Shown piece by piece: positions 28,201 through 35,600 of a stretch of DNA of 64,000 bases (positions are counted from its first letter, which is position 1; each line of letters begins with the position of its first letter). The position numbers and the translations under genes are program-made. The notes below the pieces were generated by a model. It ran no database searches and had not been told where the DNA came from. It saw nothing but the letters and a program-made list of their open reading frames with translations. This stretch comes from Lucifuga dentata (lineage: Eukaryota; Chordata; Actinopteri; Ophidiiformes; Bythitidae). Location of the stretch: positions 124,001 through 188,000 of the forward strand of contig VXCM01001353.1 in assembly GCA_014773175.1 (NCBI GenBank). Reading direction: 5' to 3'.

Positions 28201-31200
28201 TCTGAGTCCTTGCCCTCTTGTTGCTCTCTGAGGTGACGTTGTCCTTTGGTCCCACACACTATGCCAGTTTTCTGTGCTCTGTGTTACCAACTCTGATTAA
28301 CTAATGGCTGACAGATGAGGATGGCAGGGTGGAGGGAGGAGCGCTTTGTCATATAGCGACTTTTCTCCCACCGTTAAAATGCAGATACAGTTCAGCTGGG
28401 GAGCATAACCCGTATGGCTGTGATTTCCTTTCTTCCTCCTTTTTTTCCTTTCTCTTTTTTCTCTCCCCCTTTCACAGCAGTAAGGAGGGGCCAGCCCCCT
28501 CCTTATCCCCCCAGCACGTTTGCCTGTCTCTGCTCCTGTCTGTTATCATTTTTGAGTGAGTGTGCAGCGGGTATGTGAATCCGTGTTCAGGACCACTTAC
28601 TCAGCTCTGCCTCAGCTTTGATGTTCCCCGTCAGCTGAGCCAACCCTGTGTTTAAAATGCCTCTGTAATTACAATGTGTGTGCGTGTGCAGTGTCAACTA
28701 CTGCCCGCACCACAGTAAGGAAGAAGAGGCAGGTTGTGACTTTGTTTGAAAGGATGAGGAGTTAGAAACCTAGAAAAGAGTCTGTCAGCTCCTTTAACTT
28801 GGAGATGTACAAGTGAAGAAGCCTGAAGAACTCCAAAATGAGGTTCTTTCATTGCGTAGTCCAGTCGTCTGTAATATGATCCATAAAAAATGCATGTGTT
28901 TGGTGTTATGCAATATTGTGAGCTCATAATTAGAGGGCAGTGCAACATTATGTTTATTATTTGGACTGGAAAATATGCTAAGGCATCATGTAACTCTCCT
29001 CAACTTGTGTATTCGATTCCAGCATCCCATTTTAGAGTGGCTTTGTAAAAGGGCGCTCACTCGTCAAGCAGAAATAGCAGGCACGCTAATTGCTGTCTGG
29101 CCTCTTGAGGACAGAAGATTCTAAAATATTTTTGTCTCCCATCTCAGGCAAAGGCCTTTTCAATGCTTTCATCAGGGTGTCTGGTTTTTATTCATTATAT
29201 TTTTTTCTTCTTCCTTTTCTATCAAGCTTGCCTTAAGTCTTTCTAGGTTCCTTATTGGTACCAGATGATTGTCTAGCCATGCATCCATGTGTCACTCTGC
29301 ATCTTTCCCTCCTCTTAACCCTAACACTGCCATTCACAGTGGCTCTAAAACTAATTCCACTGTTTACAGGTTAAATAGTTGGCTACATTCTGCCAGCGTG
29401 TGAGTGTTTGACAAAAGTTTTAGCAAAATCCCTTTGATTTGTTTGGTGGAAATTGGTTTATGGTGTGTTTAGTTGGCCGTGAGATGCAACAAGGAAGCTG
29501 CTGGATGCTTTCAGTGCTCTCATGATGAGGCAAAAGCCAGAAAATGCAGTTGAGAGGAACATTTTATGATATTCCCATGTTTACATCCATGGCTATATTT
29601 ACTAGAGTTTAAAAATTCAATATAGCATAACATTTTTTTTTTTTTACAGTGCCTAATTTTTCTCCTCATAATTGTTTTGTTTTCGATATAGTGACTGTGA
29701 TAGGACATTGCTAAGGACATTGCTAACATTCCCATTTTGTTTCTGTCCTTGTTCTCCTGCACCGGGCCCAACCCCCCTNCCCCACCCCCACTTGCTCTCT
29801 TTTTCCTCCAGTGCTCAGTAAGTTGTGATGTGGGGACGAAGCAGCGGGAGATAGCCTGTGTTTATCAGAACCAGACCAAAATAGATGAGGAGCACTGCAG
29901 TCACCTTCCTCGGCCACGGACACAGAAGGCCTGTCGGGCGAGGGGATGCCCCAGTTGGAAGGCCAACAGGTGGAGTGAGGTATGTTCCTTGATGTCCCCA
30001 TTAGCAAAATAGACCGTGCTCCTTAGGGGCCATACTAACAGAGCTGAGACTCTAGCACAAACACAACCAAAAGCTTCCCAGAGGCTTGCAGATGTGGGAC
30101 ATGTACACATAAAGCACCTGTCCAATCACCAGTCAGTTTACTCATGTTCAAGAGCAATGTGTCATTTCCTCCAGTGTGAGCTAAACACCACAGGCTGGAT
30201 TTGCACGTTTATGTAGCACACTTGAATTTTATGCCCTGAGGATTTGCAGCATAATATTGCTTTAAGCATAATGAGACCACACTCAGATCAATTCTCCTTT
30301 TGAAGGTTTTCAATAGACTAGCATGTTTCAAAAACATTTCCTGCACGGATGTCATATGAGACTCCAATGTCACATTGAGCTTTCTGAATCATATTAGAAA
30401 TTAGTTTGTCATCCAGAAACATTGTGAGCTAAATAACTGATCAAAATAAACGGAGGTTGAGAGCTCATGCAGCCATGCTAGGCCTCCCACACAGATGAAA
30501 GTATGGTAAGAATGACACATCCTGAGGGACAGCAGGTTTCTATGGCATTATAGATTGGCAGGACAAAGGTCATCACAGGCAGTGGTCGTGGAGCCGGCCA
30601 CACAACTACGGTTGATGCACATGCAGCTGTGACACAATTTTGGGCCAAAGTCATTGAGCCACCATAGGAAGGAAAATGTTCAAACCCAAATTTATCACAA
30701 TAGAGAGGAGGGATGCTTTGTCAAGCTCTGACACGTTACCCTGACAAACACACATCATTTCAGAGACCTTGGGCTTGTATTTGTTCTATCTCAAGGTGGG
30801 CGTTACATATGAATAAATTTTACTTCTTTTCTCACACTTCATGGCTGAACAGTGTTTAATGGTCTCCAGTTTCTGTTTTTTTTTTTTTTTTTTANTTTTT
30901 TTTTTTTTTTTTTAAAGAAATCCAACATGTTCTCAAAAGTCTTTTTATCTCCTTTCCTTCTGTTGAGTAGCTGTAAAATCTCAAAAGGTCCATAAAGACC
31001 CACCTCTGCCTCCCCCCACAATACTCCTGCCACTCCCAGTTTTTGGGGTGTCCTCCTCCATCTCACTCTCTCTCACTGGTGTCTGGAAGCAATCATCTTC
31101 CTCCGCATACCACCAACAACCATGAAATCCTCAACCAGAGCATAAAGACATGTTTTATGTCTTAACGTCTACGCCTGTGACAACTTTTAAAACCTCAGCA

Positions 31201-32623
31201 CCCACTGTTTGAGTTATTCCACAGCTATCCAGCCCTCTCAGTCACCTCTGACTGGGGGTGTAATGGGCTTAGTGGAGCTGNGGGGGGGGGGGTGGGTGTC
31301 CGTTGAATGTTATAATATGGGACATAAGAATTGTTTTCTGCTTTTTATTAGTTGTATAGAATGATGAGGACTTTTTTTCCAATGCAGCCAAAAGTTTATT
31401 ACACTTACATGTTTATTATAAAGTCAATTTATTCAAGCATATAAATGATCCATTGTCTTACAAACGGTGCAAGCAATCTGTGTATGCATTTACTCAGCTG
31501 GATAGTTTTATATATATTTGGCAAACAATGGAATCCTAGTAATTTCATCTATATACGTGTCTTACTTTACCTTTCCATCCTAATCATAATACAGACAAAA
31601 AACAGCTTGCATGTAAACACACTGAACATCAGTCTCCTTAAACATATGTTGTATTAAGATATGTGTCTTTTTCCATCTCAAGGTCAAAAACGAGAACAAT
31701 AATTATTTTGTAAGTAGATAAAATCAAGTTTATTGAGCCATAACAGTTAACAGTGACCATAACTACTTAAATAACAGTTTCTGTTTTCACTGTTAGTATG
31801 ATTTGAAGAAATTAGCCCTTTTTGGATTTGATCATTGTTCACGTTTAGATTTCCTATGGTGCCTAAGGACTTGACCCTTGAACAACACATTCTGCAAGGA
31901 TAACATGCAATTCTAACAAGAAATGAACGACAGAATATACGTCTGCAAGTTTCTGGAAATTTGATACTAGCCGTGTAATGCACAGATTTTCTGAGTGTGT
32001 GGAAGCACCGAGGCCTGGCCGTGTTCTTTGAGGTCTGTACAGAGATGTCAGGCTGATCAGCTCAAGCATTGCAGAGCGCTTCCTCAGTATGCAGGTATGC
32101 TTCTCAAAGCACTTCAAAGAGATGTCTGAGATAGACCTTTGTGTGACCCCAGCTATATGGCTCACAAAGAAGTGACAAAACAGCAAGTCTGACACAGCAG
32201 AACAAACAATGTGTATTTTTAAATGTCACGTTGATGTCACGGACATGGTTTTGGGAATGTTCAACTTTATTTAGAGTTTCTTATGTGTTTTGTTCTGCAT
32301 CTCTTGTTTTTTGTTTTTTTACAAGTGTTCTGTTACCTGTGGAGTTGGAGTTCAGAACCGAGATGTGTACTGCAGGCTGAAAGGTGCTGGACGGGTTCGA
32401 GGAGAGCTGTGTAACACTCGCACACGTCCTCCTACTGTCCAGCCGTGCCAAACTACAGAATGCACATATCACACTTGGGTTGCTGGTGAATGGGAAGAAG
32501 TAAGCACAGACTCTTTCTCTTTTTCTATGTATGCCTCCCTTCCCTTCCCTTGCTCTCAGTTTCCCAGTGTGAAACACATGTACAGATGTTAAACCATCTT
32601 ATTAAGGATTTTATTGGCTGAAA

Positions 32624-32660
<37 letters not shown>

Positions 32661-35600
32661 CCAATAAACAGATGACCTGCAAGTACCTTTGTACTTTGAG
32701 TCATGAGGGCTTTGTTGATAACCATCATTTGATAAATCATATCAAGGCTCAAAGAACTGATGGCCATCATCTCTTTTGTCCTCACTGCTCTGTCTAGACT
32801 CATCTTTCTTTGAATGCCTCATGCTTTTTCCTCAAAAGTGGACCATGAAAGAGGGGCACCATGTAGGGACTTAGCACTGTATCCTCCTGCTGCAGGAATG
32901 TTTGCACTCGTCAGATTCCTCTCTGTGTTGCCTCGAGAACTTGTAGCCTCCTTCCGTTAACATTTAGGCTCTGAAATGTGTTCTCGAGAGATACAAATAA
33001 ATTAGGATAAACTCCAAACAAAAAAGACACTGTATTTTATAGAATAATTTCTTTTAAGGTCCCAGATATTTCTCTCAAACCGTCACTGGGTCTGAGGCAA
33101 ACCAGTTCAACTTTTATCTTTATGTTAATAATGTTGGCCAGGACACATATTTGGGATTATGTTCCTTGTAAGCCAGTGTACTCTTTGTCACACAACACTC
33201 ATTTTTACATTACCATTACTTGTGTAGAACTCTACCAAATAGCAGATTTGGAGTGTCCTTATGTCGGGTATGGCCAGACATATTAGTGGTGAAGACATCT
33301 TTTGCTGGAAGCACAACGCTGCCCCCCCTCTGCAAGCAGTCAAAGGTACTGAGTTCCCAGGCTTATTGACTTATTGTTGTGTGTGATTGTCCCCTGTAGT
33401 GTAATACAACCTGTGGGGAAGGAGTGAGAAGCAGAAAGGTGGAGTGTGTGGGACCAGGAATGACCTCCACCCAGGTTGAATACTGTGAACCGTCATCCAA
33501 GCCTCCATTGCACCAAACCTGCAAAGGAGCTCCCTGCCAATATGTGTGGATGACAGGAGAATGGTCACAGGTAGGAATAAAAGAAGAAATATTGTACAAA
33601 GTTTTCATTAATAGTACCACTGAAGCTCACTTAAAGGAATGATTTGTATTTTAATGAATCACTAAAAGGAAAAGCTGCAACTCCAAAGCCACCCAGTGCT
33701 TAATAACTGACTTTAGCATTACTGTCAGTCTGTGCAAACATTTACACTGGGCAGTGCCATCATTTGTTAATGTGTGTGTGTGAATGTTTGTCACTCAGTG
33801 CTCCGCCAGCTGTGGTGTGGGCTACCAGCAGCGAATAGTCTCCTGCTCCATGATGCCCTCCTCCCAGGCTCTGCACCCATATGCTGTCCAGTCTTCCACC
33901 AGCACCCGCTGCCCTGAGCCTCACCCTCCTGGTACCCAGCAGTGCATCCTCAGGGACTGCCCACACACAGACTACTGGAAAGTTGGCCCGTGGAGCAAGG
34001 TGTGTGCGAAACTGAAAACACTTAGCTAATCTCCATTTTCACCATTTTGATGATTTGTGGTTCTGCTGATAAATATCATTTGTCAATTTGGATCTGGTCA
34101 CAGCGTATTTATTATTAACGTCATCTGTGGATGTGTGTTGAATGCTTTTTGTGTGTATGTGTATGGGTATGTGCGCCAGTGCTCACAGACCTGTGGGGCT
34201 GGACTGATGGAACGTACAGTGGAGTGTGTGACCTCCAAAGGTCAGCCGTCCAAACACTGCCGTCCAGCAGACAGACCTGAATCTCAAGCTGCTTGTCAAG
34301 AAAGAGAATGTGAGTCTCTCTTCTCTTCTCTTATGAACATTACTTGAAATCTACTACCATTGCCAACTTTTGTAATCCATGTTGCGCTTACTGCCAAGCA
34401 GAAATGAATGTGTATATAATAATGGTATTAAATTGACTGTGTTGTATATGGCAACCAGCACCGTATCTGATTGTGTTTATAGAAACTCAGCTTTTTGCAT
34501 TGTTTTCACACATTGGGCAGAACAGCAACACTTTAAGCCTCATGGAGTGAGTACTTTGTGGAACAATAAATAGGCAGTCGGTGGTTTTCTACAAATTGTA
34601 ACATGGATATGCTATCTAAACGCCTCTAGGGTGTATGGTGAGGCTAAAACTCTTCAGTATGGACTTAAAACCAATGTAGAATCCAGCAGCCTGCCAGAGT
34701 TTGCAGGTTCATACCCCACATTTCAGACGTTTCAGCAGTGGAGCGTTTGGATTCTTTTTTGGTTTCTGCTAAGTCAGGCATTGCTGAAATTAAAATGATA
34801 TGCTTGAGTGACAGCCAGTACAGCGGTCAAGTATTAATGCTAATCAACTAATCAGAGTGATTTGGCCCCCACAGCACCATGAGGAGGTTACACAAATAAT
34901 CAGAGTTTTCCACTGTTTTACAACACCTCCCGTTAGTAGCAATCCTTTTTCATTCTAGTTTTTTTTTTTTTTTCAGTACTTATGGCATTTGGAGTTATCA
35001 GATTTATGGACTGGCTTGTACAAAAACTGACTGAAAGTTTTGTTAGACATCACTGAGAAGATTTGTTTCCACCTCCTTAGTGTCGCACATTTCAATTCAA
35101 TTTCACATCTCCCTCTATTTATAACTTTTCTCCCAGGCCTGTTGTTCACGTCCTGCCGAGAGGTCCAGATGAGACAGGGTGTGAGAATAGATGGGGAATA
35201 CTATCTCAAAGTCAAGTCTCGGAGCCTACAGGTGTGTCTGGTCTGTCAGAACTCTGCCGCTCACATCATGACTCAAACTCCAGCTTCCCCACAGGGTCTC
35301 ATCTGTTGTCTGAATATGTCTGACTTTAGATTTACTGTGCTGAGATGCAGACTGATTTCCCCAAGGAGTATCTGACCTTGCATAGCAGTCAGACAGACAA
35401 CTACTCAGAAGTATATGGACACAGGTGTGTAAGATTCAACAATGCCTGATATCCACATTGGCTTTAACAATGAGTGAATGGATCTTTTAACTGACTACTA
35501 ACTCTCACTGTGTTTTATGTGAAGGTTGCTGAACCCATTTGAATGCCCTTATAATGGCAGTCGAAGACAGGATTGTGACTGCAGGAATGACTACTCAGCA

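Larger units (their letters stand above)
15831..29811 (+). other. 14 kb intron with a Tc1 relic and other repeats
   Basis: The longest intron in the window. It contains a possible alternative terminal segment (15831-16580), a 65-base assembly duplication around 16586, a Tc1-type relic (17626-18557), a repeat-rich block (19033-19715), poly-T tracts at 20619-20649 and 26022-26043, a 15-base tandem repeat near 24274-24320 and a GT repeat at 25228-25254. I looked for a nested gene and found no convincing one. Confidence 0.55.
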
